This document shows positions 1 to 9,441 of a DNA stretch of 64,000 nucleotides, piece after piece. The notes under the pieces were generated by a model, which was given only the letters and a program-made list of their open reading frames with translations, made no database searches and had not been told where the DNA came from. Made by a program: the position numbers and the translations under genes. The stretch comes from Falsiroseomonas sp046052145 (GTDB lineage Bacteria; Pseudomonadota; Alphaproteobacteria; Acetobacterales; Acetobacteraceae): positions 1 through 64,000 of the forward strand of contig JBJOMW010000018.1 of the NCBI GenBank assembly GCA_046052145.1, read 5' to 3'. Numbering within the stretch: position 1 is the stretch's first letter; each line of letters begins with the position of its first letter.

Positions 1-3000
1 GCGACCGCGGCCAGGCTGCGCTCACGCGCATCGCCATAGCCAGCGCCGCCACACAGCTGCACCTCCGCGATCTCCTGCGTGCTGGTCACTGTCACCAGCT
101 CGCCCGTCCCAGTATCCCGCAGCACCGCGCCGTCTGGGTCGCGCACGCCGCCCCAGGCTGGCGCGCCCGCCCCACCGCCGAACAGGCCCGGCGTCTGCAC
201 GCGCACGCCTTCCGGGTAGAGCGAGGTCAGCGTCGGCAACCCGTCATCATCGAGTTTGCGCACGCGCACCACCTGGCCGAGCCCCCCGCGGTGGCGGCCG
301 GGTCCGCCCGTGTCGGCGACATAGGCCTTCTCCACGACCAGCACCGGCACGCGCTGCTCCAGCAGCTCGATCGAGGTGTTGGCCGCCGATGTCGGCCAGA
401 GCAGGGACGACTTGCCATCCCCCTGCGCCGAGCCCCCCTGCCCGCCCCCCATGAAGAGATGGTCCGAATAGAGCCGCTTCTGCGCATCATGCCCGTACAT
501 GGTGATGGAGACCGGCAGTCCCGTCATCGCCTGGACCTGCCGCGGCGCGGCTTCCGACAGCGCGCGGAAGATATTCGGCGCAATGTACCAACCCGTCCGG
601 GTACGGAGGTTCACTGCAACCGGCTTCAGCGCATTCAGCATGGAGCCTTCCGGCGCCTTCACCCGGAACGGCCGGTAGCAGCCCGCATTGCCGCGAACAT
701 TGGGCGAGAGCATGCATTTCAGCGGATAGGTCGCATGCGCCTCGGTGTAGTTCAGCGTGCAGTTCAAGCCGCCGCGCGGCACCTGCGGGGGCGTGCCCGC
801 GAAGTCGATCTCGATCTCGTCGCCGGCCACCGTCAGCTTCAGCGGATAGGTCAGCACCTCACCGAGCGGGTTGTTGCTGATCGAGGAGGTGTAGGTGCCA
901 TCCGGCAGCGCGCGAATGGCGTCGCGCATCGCAGCCTCCGCACGGTTCTGCACCACGGCGGCCAGCGCCTTCAGGTCGTGCATGCCGTATTCGGCCATGA
1001 AGGCCACCAGCCGCTCCGCACCCAATGCGTTGGCGGCAACCATCGAGTGGATGTCGCCCAGCACCTGCCAGGGGTTGCGGACATTCTCCTCGATCAGCGT
1101 GAACAGATCCTCGTTCGGCGTCCCGGCACGGAACAGCTTCATCGGCGGGATCTGCAGGCCTTCCTCGTAGATCTCTCGCGCGCGCAGGCTGTCCTTGGTG
1201 CCGCCGATGTCGCTGACATGGCCGACGCAAGTCATCAGTGCGACCACGCGCCCATCCTTGAAGACCGGCGTCGCGATCGCGATGTCGAACAGATGCCCGG
1301 CGCAGAGCCAAGGGTCGTTGGTGCAGAGCACGTCGCCCGGCTTCAGCGTCTCGGGCGGGAACTTCTGCAGCAATGCCCGCGCGGCCCGCTGGACGGTCAG
1401 GTTGAAGACCGGCATCGCGCGCGGGCTGTGCGCCAGCGTCTCGCCTTCAGGGTCGAGCAGTTCGCAGGCGAAATCCTGCGCCTCGGAGATGATAAGGCTG
1501 AAGGCAGTGCGGCAAACGGTCAGCCACATCTCCTCCACCACCGTGACCAGCCGCGACCACATGATCTCGAGCGCGATCGGGTCCGCCTCGATGCGCGCCA
1601 TCGCCTCCGAGAGCGGCATATCGCGCGTCACGACGGCATCGGGGATGGGCGCGGAGGCGACCGCGATGCGGAGGTTGCCGCCCGCATCCACGGTGACAAC
1701 GTCGCCCGGCGGCACAATGGTGGTCGCCTCGCGCTCCTCGATGATCGCCGGCCCCTCGATGCGGTCGCCCTCGGTCAGCGCGTAGCGGTCCCACACACCG
1801 GCCTCGTACCAGGTGCCGTCAAAGTAGCTGCGCCGCGTGCCTTTGCGCTTCGGGCGCCCGGCCGCATCGGCGCCGGCCTGCTGGAGGGCAAGTTCCGGCT
1901 CCTTCCCAACGACCCGCACGCGGAAGGAGATCGCCTCCAGCTTCGCGCCCTGGAACACGGCCGTGTAGCGCGCGGTGTAGACCGCCGCGAAGGCGGCACC
2001 GATCGCATCGAGTCGGCTGTCATCGATCGGGCCATCCGGCAGCGGCACGGTGATCTCATGCACCTGCCCGACAAGGCGCATATCCGCCGAGCGCTCCACA
2101 CGCATCTCAGCCGGCGGCACGCCCGCCTCGGCCAGCAGCCTGCGTCCCTCGGCCTCGAGTGCCGCAAGCGTCGCGTTCACCGGCGCCGGGTCGAAGCCCG
2201 CTTCCATGACCAGCGGCATGGAGCGCACCTGTTCGAACGAGAGCGGTGCGACCAGGAAGCCGAGCGCGGAGGCGGCGCCAGAGGCTGGCGGCACGATCAC
2301 CTCTCGCACGCCGAGCGCGCGCGCCACCATCGCGGCATAGGCCGGGCCGGCGCCACCGAAGCCGACCATGGCGTAGCGGCGCGGGTCCTTGCCCTTCTCG
2401 ACCAGATGCACCCGCGCAGCGGCGGCCATGCTCTCGGTCACGACCTTGGCGATGCCCCAGGCGGTCTCGACCGGGGAGAGCTTGAGCTTCGCACCCAGCG
2501 CACCCACCGCCGTCTCTGCCGCCGCGGCATCGAGCGTCATGCGCCCGCCGAGGAAGAAGCCGGGATCGTACCAGCCGAGCGTGAGGTTAGCGTCGGTGAC
2601 GGTGGCCTCAGTCCCGCCACGGCCGTAGCAGGCCGGCCCGGGATCGGCGCCGGCGCTGTGCGGGCCGACGCGCAGCAGCCCGACCTCGTCGATACGCGCG
2701 ATGGAGCCACCGCCAGCGCCGATCTCGATCATGTCGATGACGGGCGCCTTGATCGGCAGGCCGGAGCCCTTCTTGAAGCGGTGCACGCGCCCCGCCTCCA
2801 TCATCGCCGCGATCTCGGCACGTCCGTCCTCGATCAGGCAGGCCTTGGCGGTCGTGCCGCCCATATCGAAGGAGATGACGTCCCGATGCCCTGCGCGCAG
2901 GCCGAACAGCGCGGTCGCGAGACCGCCACCGGCAGGTCCCGATTCCAGCAGCCGGATCGGGAAGGCACGCGCCGCCGCGGGGCTGACGAGGCCGCCCGCC

Positions 3001-3731
3001 GAATGCATCAGGCGCAGCGCGCCGCGGAAGCCGCGCGCCCACAACTCACGTTCGAGCCGCGTAACGTAGCGGTCCATCAACGGCTGGACATAGGCATTCG
3101 CACAGGTCGTGACCGTGCGCTGATACTCCCAAAGCTCCGCCACCACATCGGCGGAGACGGAAACCGACAGGCCTGGCGCCACGCGCCGCACGGCTGCCGC
3201 GGCGCGGCGCTCGTGGTCGGGATTGGCGTAGCTGTGCAGGAAGCAGATGGCGACTGCCTCCGCGCCTTCGGCGACCAGCTTGCGCGCTGCCGCCTCGACC
3301 GCCGCCTCATCGAGCGGCGTCACCACGCGGCCGTCGCGATCCACGCGTTCGGGCACCTCAAGCCTGTGGCGGCGCGCGACGAGCGGCTCGGGGTAGCGCA
3401 GGAACAGGTCGTAGATGTCGTAGCGCTGCTCCGTCCCCATCTCGAGCAGGTCGCGGAAGCCCTGCGTTGTGATCAGGCCGAGCGGCGCGCCCTTGCGCTC
3501 GATGATCGCGTTGGTGACGAGCGTTGTGCCGTGGATGATCTCGGCAACCTCGGGCAGTGCGATGCCCGCCGCGGCGGTGATCTCCTCCAGGCCCGCCAGC
3601 GCGCCGACCGAAGGATCCGCCGGCGTGGTGAGGCACTTGTGCAGGCGGATGGACCCGGCCGCGGCATCCGCGAGAATGAAATCGGTGAAAGTTCCGCCGA
3701 TATCGAAGCCGATCCGCCAGCGTGCGCTCAT
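1..3731 (-). CDS. Fused hydantoinase A/B (5-oxoprolinase-like), C-terminus cut by window edge
   Basis: One uninterrupted frame of 1243 codons runs from ATG at 3731 to the left edge without a stop. The N-terminus has the hydantoinase A nucleotide-binding motif DIGGTFTDF (about residues 10-18) and a second DMGGTTAK motif near residue 288, both typical of the HyuA/actin-like ATPase fold. The HyuB part begins in frame around residue 705 (MPLSEAMARIEADPIALEIM) without any stop or new start region, so A and B are one polypeptide as in ATP-dependent 5-oxoprolinases of roughly 1200-1300 aa. The visible end contains a glycine-rich LCGGAGYGD stretch usual near the HyuB C-terminus, so probably only a few tens of residues are missing. 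Family role: ATP-driven opening of a cyclic amide (5-oxoproline, hydantoin or similar) in the cytosol. The substrate cannot be told. A GGAG lies about 10 nt before the ATG. Confidence 0.9.
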   Translation of the reverse strand, partial: MSARWRIGFDIGGTFTDFILADAAAGSIRLHKCLTTPADPSVGALAGLEEITAAAGIALPEVAEIIHGTTLVTNAIIERKGAPLGLITTQGFRDLLEMGTEQRYDIYDLFLRYPEPLVARRHRLEVPERVDRDGRVVTPLDEAAVEAAARKLVAEGAEAVAICFLHSYANPDHERRAAAAVRRVAPGLSVSVSADVVAELWEYQRTVTTCANAYVQPLMDRYVTRLERELWARGFRGALRLMHSAGGLVSPAAARAFPIRLLESGPAGGGLATALFGLRAGHRDVISFDMGGTTAKACLIEDGRAEIAAMMEAGRVHRFKKGSGLPIKAPVIDMIEIGAGGGSIARIDEVGLLRVGPHSAGADPGPACYGRGGTEATVTDANLTLGWYDPGFFLGGRMTLDAAAAETAVGALGAKLKLSPVETAWGIAKVVTESMAAAARVHLVEKGKDPRRYAMVGFGGAGPAYAAMVARALGVREVIVPPASGAASALGFLVAPLSFEQVRSMPLVMEAGFDPAPVNATLAALEAEGRRLLAEAGVPPAEMRVERSADMRLVGQVHEITVPLPDGPIDDSRLDAIGAAFAAVYTARYTAVFQGAKLEAISFRVRVVGKEPELALQQAGADAAGRPKRKGTRRSYFDGTWYEAGVWDRYALTEGDRIEGPAIIEEREATTIVPPGDVVTVDAGGNLRIAVASAPIPDAVVTRDMPLSEAMARIEADPIALEIMWSRLVTVVEEMWLTVCRTAFSLIISEAQDFACELLDPEGETLAHSPRAMPVFNLTVQRAARALLQKFPPETLKPGDVLCTNDPWLCAGHLFDIAIATPVFKDGRVVALMTCVGHVSDIGGTKDSLRAREIYEEGLQIPPMKLFRAGTPNEDLFTLIEENVRNPWQVLGDIHSMVAANALGAERLVAFMAEYGMHDLKALAAVVQNRAEAAMRDAIRALPDGTYTSSISNNPLGEVLTYPLKLTVAGDEIEIDFAGTPPQVPRGGLNCTLNYTEAHATYPLKCMLSPNVRGNAGCYRPFRVKAPEGSMLNALKPVAVNLRTRTGWYIAPNIFRALSEAAPRQVQAMTGLPVSITMYGHDAQKRLYSDHLFMGGGQGGSAQGDGKSSLLWPTSAANTSIELLEQRVPVLVVEKAYVADTGGPGRHRGGLGQVVRVRKLDDDGLPTLTSLYPEGVRVQTPGLFGGGAGAPAWGGVRDPDGAVLRDTGTGELVTVTSTQEIAEVQLCGGAGYGDARERSLAAV

Positions 3732-4304
3732 CGATCCACGGGCTCCTAGCGGCGTCTGCCGCATGTCCGGTGGGGAAGCCTAGTGTGCATGACCATGGCC
3801 GGCAATGCGGCACACAATGCCATGCCGGAAATCCGTCGCACGCCACGGGTGCAGATGGTCGGCTCTGTAGGCCATGCGGCCCTCAAGGCTTCCGGCCGTG
3901 CCCGACCACACGACAGAGATCGCAGGGCTTCGATGCCTGCTCGCTGAGCTTGCGTGCAGTCCACCGAGAGATGCTCCGAGGGCAGCAACGGCATCACCGC
4001 AAGGCTGAGCCGAATGGCGTCGGCGAAGGCGGTGTTGGTGGCCAAGCACGGCCCGGGTGATGCGCCTTTGGCTTCGCTGGCCTTTGGCTACGCCGGGCCT
4101 TGATGATCACGTAGCGCGCTGCCGGTCCGACGCCGGCCCGCGGATCGACACCAAAGGACTCGCACACGCCCCTTGCCGCCAGCGTCCGACGTGATGACCG
4201 ATTTACAGACCGCGATTTGCTGCGCACCCTGTGACCACTGGAAAACCAAAGCGCCAAGATTGTTCCGATAACGAAAAACGACCTCCAGGAGGATAGAGCT
4301 CAAG
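3732..4304. other. Intergenic region, no supported gene
   Basis: This 573-nt spacer separates the divergent oxoprolinase and Bug genes. Open frames of up to about 100 codons exist on the minus strand but have no recognisable domain or convincing ribosome binding site, and I do not call them. The last 40 nt are relatively A-rich and hold the AGGAGG (about 4287-4292) serving the Bug gene at 4305. Promoters for both flanking genes should lie here, but no clear -35/-10 pair stands out. Confidence 0.6.
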
Positions 4305-5282
4305 ATGATCACGCGTCGCAGCAGTATCGCCGCCCTCGCTGGTTGTACTCTGGCAGGTGGGCGTGTGGCGATTGTGAAGGCGCAGGAGACGTGGCCCACA
4401 CGACCTGTCCGCATCATCATCCCCTTCGGGGCCAGCGGCGGAGCTGACACCTTCACGCGCCTGCTGACGGAACCTCTGGCGCAGGCGCTTGGCCAGCCCT
4501 TCGTGGTTGAAAACCGCCCGGGCGGCGGCGGTGTGATCGGCACCGACGCTGCCGCGAAATCTGCCCCGGATGGGCACACGCTGCTGATGCTGACGGTGAC
4601 GCTGACGGCCAATGAGACACTCATGCCGAACCGGCCATATGTGCTTCTGCGAGACTTCGTGCCGATCGCCTGCCTCAACCGCACGCTGCAGGTGCTGGTC
4701 GTCAACCCGAGCCTGCCGGTCAACAATGTCGCCGAGCTGATCGCGCTGGCGAAGGCGCGCCCAGGCCAGCTCGACTATGCCAGCTCGGGCCCTGGCACAC
4801 CTTACCATATCGCTTTCGAAGTCTTCCGGCACATGGCGGGCATCGATGTGCAGCACGTGCCCTTCCGCCTCAGCGGCGATGCGCGCAACGCGATCATGGG
4901 CGGCCAGGTCCCGATCATGTTCGATGGCATTGCCACCATGAACCCGCTGATCCGCGCCGGCCGCGTGCGGGCACTCGCCACCACCGGCACGTCCCGGTCG
5001 ACCCTGCTGCCAGATCTGCCGACTGTCGCCGAGGCGCTGCCCGGCTATGCACAGATCGGCTTCAATGGCCTGCTCGCGCCAACGGGCACGCCACAGCATA
5101 TCGTCGAGAGGCTCAACGGCGCGGTCAATCGCCTGCTCGAGACGCCCGCCATCACCGCGGCCTTCGCCCAGCTTGGCGCGGAAAGCGCACCGATGTCGCC
5201 CAATGCCTTCGGCGACCTGTTGCGCGAGGATATCGAGAAGCGGCGCGAGTGGATCCGCATCGCCGGCATCCGCCCCGAGTGA
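4305..5282 (+). CDS. Bug/TctC-family periplasmic receptor 1
   Basis: A 325-aa tripartite tricarboxylate transporter receptor (Bug family, PF03401). An export signal (MITRRSSIAALAGCTLAGG, ending near VKAQE) precedes the mature start WPTRPVRIIIPFGASGGADT, the hallmark beta1-loop of Bug proteins that holds the ligand carboxylate. Family-typical stretches follow: VVENRPGGGGVIG, DGHTLLM, DYASSGPGTPYHIA and HVPFR. Bug proteins bind small carboxylates or amides in the periplasm and pass them to TctAB. AGGAGG lies 10-15 nt before the ATG. The 2Fe-2S subunit of a molybdenum hydroxylase starts 24 nt downstream, so receptor and enzyme are probably co-transcribed and the ligand may be the hydroxylase substrate or a relative. 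Ligand unknown. Confidence 0.93.
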   Translation: MITRRSSIAALAGCTLAGGRVAIVKAQETWPTRPVRIIIPFGASGGADTFTRLLTEPLAQALGQPFVVENRPGGGGVIGTDAAAKSAPDGHTLLMLTVTLTANETLMPNRPYVLLRDFVPIACLNRTLQVLVVNPSLPVNNVAELIALAKARPGQLDYASSGPGTPYHIAFEVFRHMAGIDVQHVPFRLSGDARNAIMGGQVPIMFDGIATMNPLIRAGRVRALATTGTSRSTLLPDLPTVAEALPGYAQIGFNGLLAPTGTPQHIVERLNGAVNRLLETPAITAAFAQLGAESAPMSPNAFGDLLREDIEKRREWIRIAGIRPE

Positions 5283-5305
5283 AGCCTGTGCTGGTGCGAG
5301 GATAG

Positions 5306-5776
5306 ATGGCGATCACCTTCACGCTCAACGGCACCTCCGTCACGCTCGACATGCCGGAGGATGTCCCCCTTCTCTCGGCGCTGCGCGAGAAGGTTGGACT
5401 CGCTGGACCGCGCTTCGGCTGCGGCGCGGAAGCGTGCGGTGCGTGCCATATCCTGCTGGATGGCACCTCCGTGCCCTGCTGCGCGCTGCCCCTCTCGGCC
5501 GTTGCCGGGCGGTCGGTGACCACACTCGAAGGGCTCGGCACGGCAGCAGACCCGCATCCGCTGCAAGAGGCCTTCCTGGCAGAGCAGGCCGGGCAGTGCG
5601 GCTACTGCCTCTCCGGCATCCTGATCAGCGCAGCTGCACTCCTGAACGCCCATCCGGCGCCGGACGAGGCCACGATCCGAAAGGCGCTGGATGGGCATCT
5701 CTGCCGCTGCGGCAGCCATAATCGTATCGTCCGCGCGGTACAGCGCGCAGCGGCCGACATGGGACAACGCGCATGA
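5306..5776 (+). CDS. 2Fe-2S subunit of molybdenum hydroxylase (IorA/NicA-like)
   Basis: A 156-aa small subunit of the xanthine dehydrogenase superfamily. The N-terminal plant-type ferredoxin half has the cluster motif FGCGAEACGACHILLDG (about residues 46-62) with a further Cys pair (PCC). The C-terminal four-helix [2Fe-2S]-binding half has CGYCLSGILI and CRCGSHNRIVRAV. Length matches isoquinoline 1-oxidoreductase alpha and nicotinate dehydrogenase small subunits (150-160 aa). It passes electrons from the molybdenum site on the next gene product. It overlaps that gene by 4 nt (ATGA), suggesting translational coupling. No FAD subunit is adjacent, matching the two-subunit IorAB/NicAB type that donates electrons to a cytochrome or another carrier. 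No signal peptide is visible. Confidence 0.93.
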   Translation: MAITFTLNGTSVTLDMPEDVPLLSALREKVGLAGPRFGCGAEACGACHILLDGTSVPCCALPLSAVAGRSVTTLEGLGTAADPHPLQEAFLAEQAGQCGYCLSGILISAAALLNAHPAPDEATIRKALDGHLCRCGSHNRIVRAVQRAAADMGQRA

Positions 5777-7911
5777 CGCCCCCTGCCCCCGCGCGCCCCG
5801 CCGAAGCGAAGCCGCTGCCGGCGAGCCTGGAAGCGAATCCGCGCCTGGCAGGCTGGTTGCGCTTCGACGCCGATGGCCAGGTGATCATCAGCCCCGGCAA
5901 GGTGGAGATCGGCCAGGGAATCCTGACGGCGCTGTCCCAGATCGCCGCCGACGAACTCGACGTATCGCTCGCGCGCATCAAGATCGAAACCGTTGCAACG
6001 CCCAGCAGCCCGGACGAAGGCGTCACCTCGGGCAGCCTGTCAGTGCAGAACAGCGGCGCCGCGCTTCGGCATGTCTGCGCTGAGGCGCGCGCGATCTTCC
6101 TGCAAGTCGCGTCGCAAGCCACCGGCGTGCCGCTCGCAGCGCTGCGTGTCGAAGACGGCATCTTCCTGGGGCCCAAGGGCGCTGTGGCCTCCTATTGGGA
6201 TTTCGCCGATCGGGGGCTGCTCGACTGCGACGCGACACCAGGCAGCCGCGCCAAGGCGCCAGAGGCACGGCGCGTCGCGGGGCAGTCCGTGCCGCGGCTC
6301 GATCTGCCGGACAAGGTCTTCGGACGCCCTCGCTTCCTGCACGACATGAAGCCCCAGGGGCTGCTGCATGCGCGCGTCCTGCGACCACCGTCGCGGGGCG
6401 CCCAATTGCTCCGGGTGGAGACGTGTTCGCTGCCTGACGGGGCGATGATCGTGCGCGACGGAAACTTCCTCGCGGTCCTGGCGGAAACCGAGCGGGACGC
6501 CGAATTGGCGCTGCAGCGCCTTGCGATGAAGGCCCGGTGGGACGAGCAGGACACGCTGCCCGAGGAGGCCGCCCTGCCCGACTGGCTGCGCCGCGCCACC
6601 GCCGAGCGCACGGTCGTCGCTGAGCGCGACGAGCCCCGCACGACGCAGGCCGGCCTGCGCATGAAGGCCAGCTTCTTCCGGCCGCCCATCGCGCATGCTT
6701 CCGTCGCCCCCTCCTGCGCGATCGCGCATTGGCGTGGCGATACGGTCGAGGTCTGGTCGCACACCCAGGGTCCGTACAACCTCCGCAAGGACCTCGCGCT
6801 GGCGCTCCGCGTGCCCGAGCAGGCGGTGGTGGTGCGGCATATCGAAGGCGCCGGTTGCTATGGGCACAACGGCGCCGACGATGTGGCGCTGGATGCGGCG
6901 CTCGTTGCCCGTGCGGTGCCGGGGCGTCCTGTGCGCCTGATGTGGAGCCGCGCCGATGAACTGGGCTGGTCACCCTTCTCCTCAGCCATGATCGTCGATG
7001 TGGAGGCCGGGCTCGATACCAACGGGCAGATCGCCGATTTCCAGCTTGAGGTGATAAGCAACGGTCACTCGTCGCGCCCCGGCCGCGCCGGAACCCCGAC
7101 GCTGCTTGCGGCCGCGCACATCGCCGAGGCCTTTCCCGTGCCGCCCGCCATCAACGTGCCCGCCCACCGCGGCGGCGGCGCGCAGCGCAATGCGGTGCCC
7201 ATCTACCGCATGCCCCGGTTGCAGGTGGCGATGCGCACGGTGACCGACATGCCCATCCGCACCTCGGCCATGCGCGGGCTTGGCGCGCCCGTGAACGTCT
7301 GGGCGATCGAATCCGCGATGGACGAGTTGGCGGCCATGGCCGGCGCGGACCCGGTCGAGTTTCGCCTGCGCCACCTCGATGATCCGCGCGCCGCCGACGT
7401 GCTGCGCCGCGCGGCCACAATGTGCGACTGGACCGGACGCACCCGGCAGGAGGGCATCGGCCTCGGCATCGCGGTGGCGCGCTACAAGAATCTCGGCGCC
7501 TGGTCCGCCGTTGCCGCGGAGATCGCGGCGGAGGAGGTGATACGCGTTCGCCGCATCTGGATCGCCGCCGACCTCGGTGAGGTGGTGAACCCCGACGGCG
7601 CGGCGAACCAGCTGGAGGGCAGCGCGATCCACGCGACCAGCCAGGCCCTGAAGGAAGCGGTGCGCTTCGATCGCCGCCGCGTCACCAGCGATAGCTGGGA
7701 CACCTACCCGATCCTCCGCTTCAGCGAGGTGCCGCAGGTCGAGGTGGCGCTGCTGGACCGGCCGGAGGAACGCCCGCTTGGCGCCGGTGAACCCGCCTTC
7801 GCGCCGACCATCGCGGCGATCGCCAATGCGATCCATGACGCGCTGGGCGTCAGGCCACGCCGCATGCCCTTCACGCCGGCGAATATCACCGCTGCGATGG
7901 ATGCACGATGA
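5773..7911 (+). CDS. Molybdopterin subunit of molybdenum hydroxylase (IorB/NicB-like)
   Basis: A 712-aa large subunit. Early GKVEIGQGILTALSQIAADE is the characteristic IorB/NicB segment; later come SAMRGLGAPVNVWAIESAMD and, near the C-terminus, LGAGEPAFAPTIAAIANAI, whose Glu is the expected base that activates the Mo-bound hydroxyl. The family hydroxylates N-heterocycles or similar electron-poor carbons using water. It lacks the C-terminal cytochrome c domains found in nicotinate dehydrogenase NicB, so the electron acceptor is another protein; the Rieske ferredoxin encoded 1.2 kb downstream is one candidate (inference). Overlaps of 4 nt with both the 2Fe-2S subunit and the next gene indicate a tight operon. 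Substrate not determinable from sequence. Confidence 0.9.
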   Translation: MTPPAPARPAEAKPLPASLEANPRLAGWLRFDADGQVIISPGKVEIGQGILTALSQIAADELDVSLARIKIETVATPSSPDEGVTSGSLSVQNSGAALRHVCAEARAIFLQVASQATGVPLAALRVEDGIFLGPKGAVASYWDFADRGLLDCDATPGSRAKAPEARRVAGQSVPRLDLPDKVFGRPRFLHDMKPQGLLHARVLRPPSRGAQLLRVETCSLPDGAMIVRDGNFLAVLAETERDAELALQRLAMKARWDEQDTLPEEAALPDWLRRATAERTVVAERDEPRTTQAGLRMKASFFRPPIAHASVAPSCAIAHWRGDTVEVWSHTQGPYNLRKDLALALRVPEQAVVVRHIEGAGCYGHNGADDVALDAALVARAVPGRPVRLMWSRADELGWSPFSSAMIVDVEAGLDTNGQIADFQLEVISNGHSSRPGRAGTPTLLAAAHIAEAFPVPPAINVPAHRGGGAQRNAVPIYRMPRLQVAMRTVTDMPIRTSAMRGLGAPVNVWAIESAMDELAAMAGADPVEFRLRHLDDPRAADVLRRAATMCDWTGRTRQEGIGLGIAVARYKNLGAWSAVAAEIAAEEVIRVRRIWIAADLGEVVNPDGAANQLEGSAIHATSQALKEAVRFDRRRVTSDSWDTYPILRFSEVPQVEVALLDRPEERPLGAGEPAFAPTIAAIANAIHDALGVRPRRMPFTPANITAAMDAR

Positions 7912-8912
7912 CCGAGCCGCTGACCCTCACCATCGGTTGCTACGAAACTGACCGGTCCCTGCCCTTGCTGGATGGCCGTGTCGCCATCCCCGGGCTGCGG
8001 CTCAAGCGCGATACGGGGGACACCGCAAACCTGTTTCGCCGCGCGCTGCGGGACCGCGCCTTCGAGATCACCGAACTCTCGATGTCGTCCCATATCCTCA
8101 CCACCGCGCGGGGCGATGCGCCTTATGTGGCGGTGCCGGTCTTCCTCTCGCGGTCCTTCCGCCATTCGGCGGTCTATGTGCGCACGGACCGTGGCATCCG
8201 CAGCGCGGCGGACCTCGCCGGCCGGACCATCGGCCTGCCCGAGTACCAGCAGACAGCGGCACTCTGGGTGCGCGGCATGCTGCGCGAGCATTATGGCGTG
8301 GATACGCGGGGCATCGCCTGGCGCACGGGCGGCCTTGAGAAGCCAGGCGCAGGCGAGCGCGTGGCCCTCACCCTCCCCCCGGGCCATGACGTGGCGCCCA
8401 TCCCGGACGGGTCCACCCTCAACGCCATGCTGGCGGATGGGCAGATCGACGCAATCGTCGGGCCGCGCCCGCCCTCCTGCTTCACGGCGCGTTCGGCGCC
8501 GGTGGATCGGCTCTGGCCCGACTACCGTGCGGAGGAGGAGCGATATTTCGATGCGACGGGCTTCTTCCCGATCATGCACTGCCTCGCCATCCGCAAGGAC
8601 GTGGCCGAGGCCCATCCCTGGCTTCCGGCAGCGCTCTTCACCGGCTTCTGCCGCGCCAAGGCGCATTCGCTCGCGCTGATGTCCGAGACCGGCGTGCTTC
8701 GCGTCACCATGCCATGGCTGACGGCGGAGATCGCGGCGCAGAGCCGGCGCATGGGCGGCAACCTATGGTCCTATGGCTTTGCGCGCAATCGCGACGAGAT
8801 TGCCGCGATGATCCGCTACGGGGTCGCGGACGGGCTGGCCACGCAGGCAATCGCACCGGAGGCCCTGTTCCATCCGAGCACCCTGGCCCTGAGTGAGGAC
8901 GCGGCCCTATAG
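7908..8912 (+). CDS. 4,5-dihydroxyphthalate decarboxylase-like / NMT1-like substrate-binding protein
   Basis: A 334-aa protein without a signal peptide. The start LTLTIGCYETDRSLPLLDG and the block LAGRTIGLPEYQQTAALWVRGML resemble 4,5-dihydroxyphthalate decarboxylase (Pht5-like) and related periplasmic-binding-protein-fold enzymes of about 330 aa. In this superfamily, soluble decarboxylases and ABC-type ligand-binding proteins look alike; the lack of an export signal favours a cytosolic enzyme or ligand-binding regulator. Its ATG overlaps the preceding Mo-hydroxylase stop (ATGA), so it is almost certainly in the same pathway. A second, shorter relative is found at 45699-46568 beside another Bug receptor and amidohydrolase. 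Hydroxylation followed by decarboxylation of an aromatic acid is a reasonable but unproven reading. Confidence 0.75.
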   Translation: MTEPLTLTIGCYETDRSLPLLDGRVAIPGLRLKRDTGDTANLFRRALRDRAFEITELSMSSHILTTARGDAPYVAVPVFLSRSFRHSAVYVRTDRGIRSAADLAGRTIGLPEYQQTAALWVRGMLREHYGVDTRGIAWRTGGLEKPGAGERVALTLPPGHDVAPIPDGSTLNAMLADGQIDAIVGPRPPSCFTARSAPVDRLWPDYRAEEERYFDATGFFPIMHCLAIRKDVAEAHPWLPAALFTGFCRAKAHSLALMSETGVLRVTMPWLTAEIAAQSRRMGGNLWSYGFARNRDEIAAMIRYGVADGLATQAIAPEALFHPSTLALSEDAAL

Positions 8913-9069
8913 CCGAGCCGCTGGCTCAGGCGCTCGCCATACGGGTGACAGGCCAGTTGCCAGGGCCTCACCGACGGGAAAGCGGGGCTTTCCAGATTTT
9001 CTCTTGATCCACACCCGCGACACTCCGCAAGCTTCCCCCAACGGAAACCATGGCGGAGGAACGGTCGGC

Positions 9070-9441
9070 GTGCGGCAAGTACGGGTGGCGCGTGACGAGG
9101 AGATCCCCGAGGGCGGGCGCAAGGTCGTCGCCATCGGCGAGATAGAGATCGGCCTCTTCCGGGTCGATGGCGCCATCCTGGCCTATCGCAACGAATGCCC
9201 CCATCAGGGCGGACCGGTCTGCCAAGGTCGGCTTATGCAGGGCGTGGAAGAAAGGCTCGATGCGGAGCGTCGCAGCCTCGGCATCCACTACGTCGCCGGC
9301 TCGGCGCATCTGGTCTGCCCTTGGCATGGTTGGGAGTTCGATCTGCGCAGCGGCCGGCATTGCGGCCATGACGCCACCCGTCTCGCCGCGCATCCGGTCA
9401 CGATCCAGGACGGCGACGTCTATGTCGGCATCCGTGGCTGA
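9070..9441 (+). CDS. Rieske [2Fe-2S] ferredoxin-like protein
   Basis: A 123-aa soluble Rieske domain. Cluster ligands are visible as CPHQGGPVCQG and CPWHGWEFDL. The two motifs are separated by an insertion of about 37 residues, longer than in ordinary dioxygenase ferredoxins; from memory this is usual for Rieske proteins encoded beside PF04909 amidohydrolases. GTG at 9070 is chosen as start because GGAGGA (9055-9060) sits 9 nt upstream; a longer frame begins at 8893 but its extra residues are low-complexity and overlap the previous gene. It ends inside the next gene (20-nt overlap). Likely role: electron carrier or structural partner for the adjacent amidohydrolase or Mo-hydroxylase; which one is not shown. 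Confidence 0.88.
   Translation: MRQVRVARDEEIPEGGRKVVAIGEIEIGLFRVDGAILAYRNECPHQGGPVCQGRLMQGVEERLDAERRSLGIHYVAGSAHLVCPWHGWEFDLRSGRHCGHDATRLAAHPVTIQDGDVYVGIRG

Noticed and set aside
291..3749. Plus-strand open frame of 1152 codons opposite the hydantoinase gene
   Set aside because: Its translation is Arg/His/Ala-rich without any domain, and the minus strand holds a complete, motif-bearing HyuA-HyuB frame. It is an antisense shadow caused by high GC.
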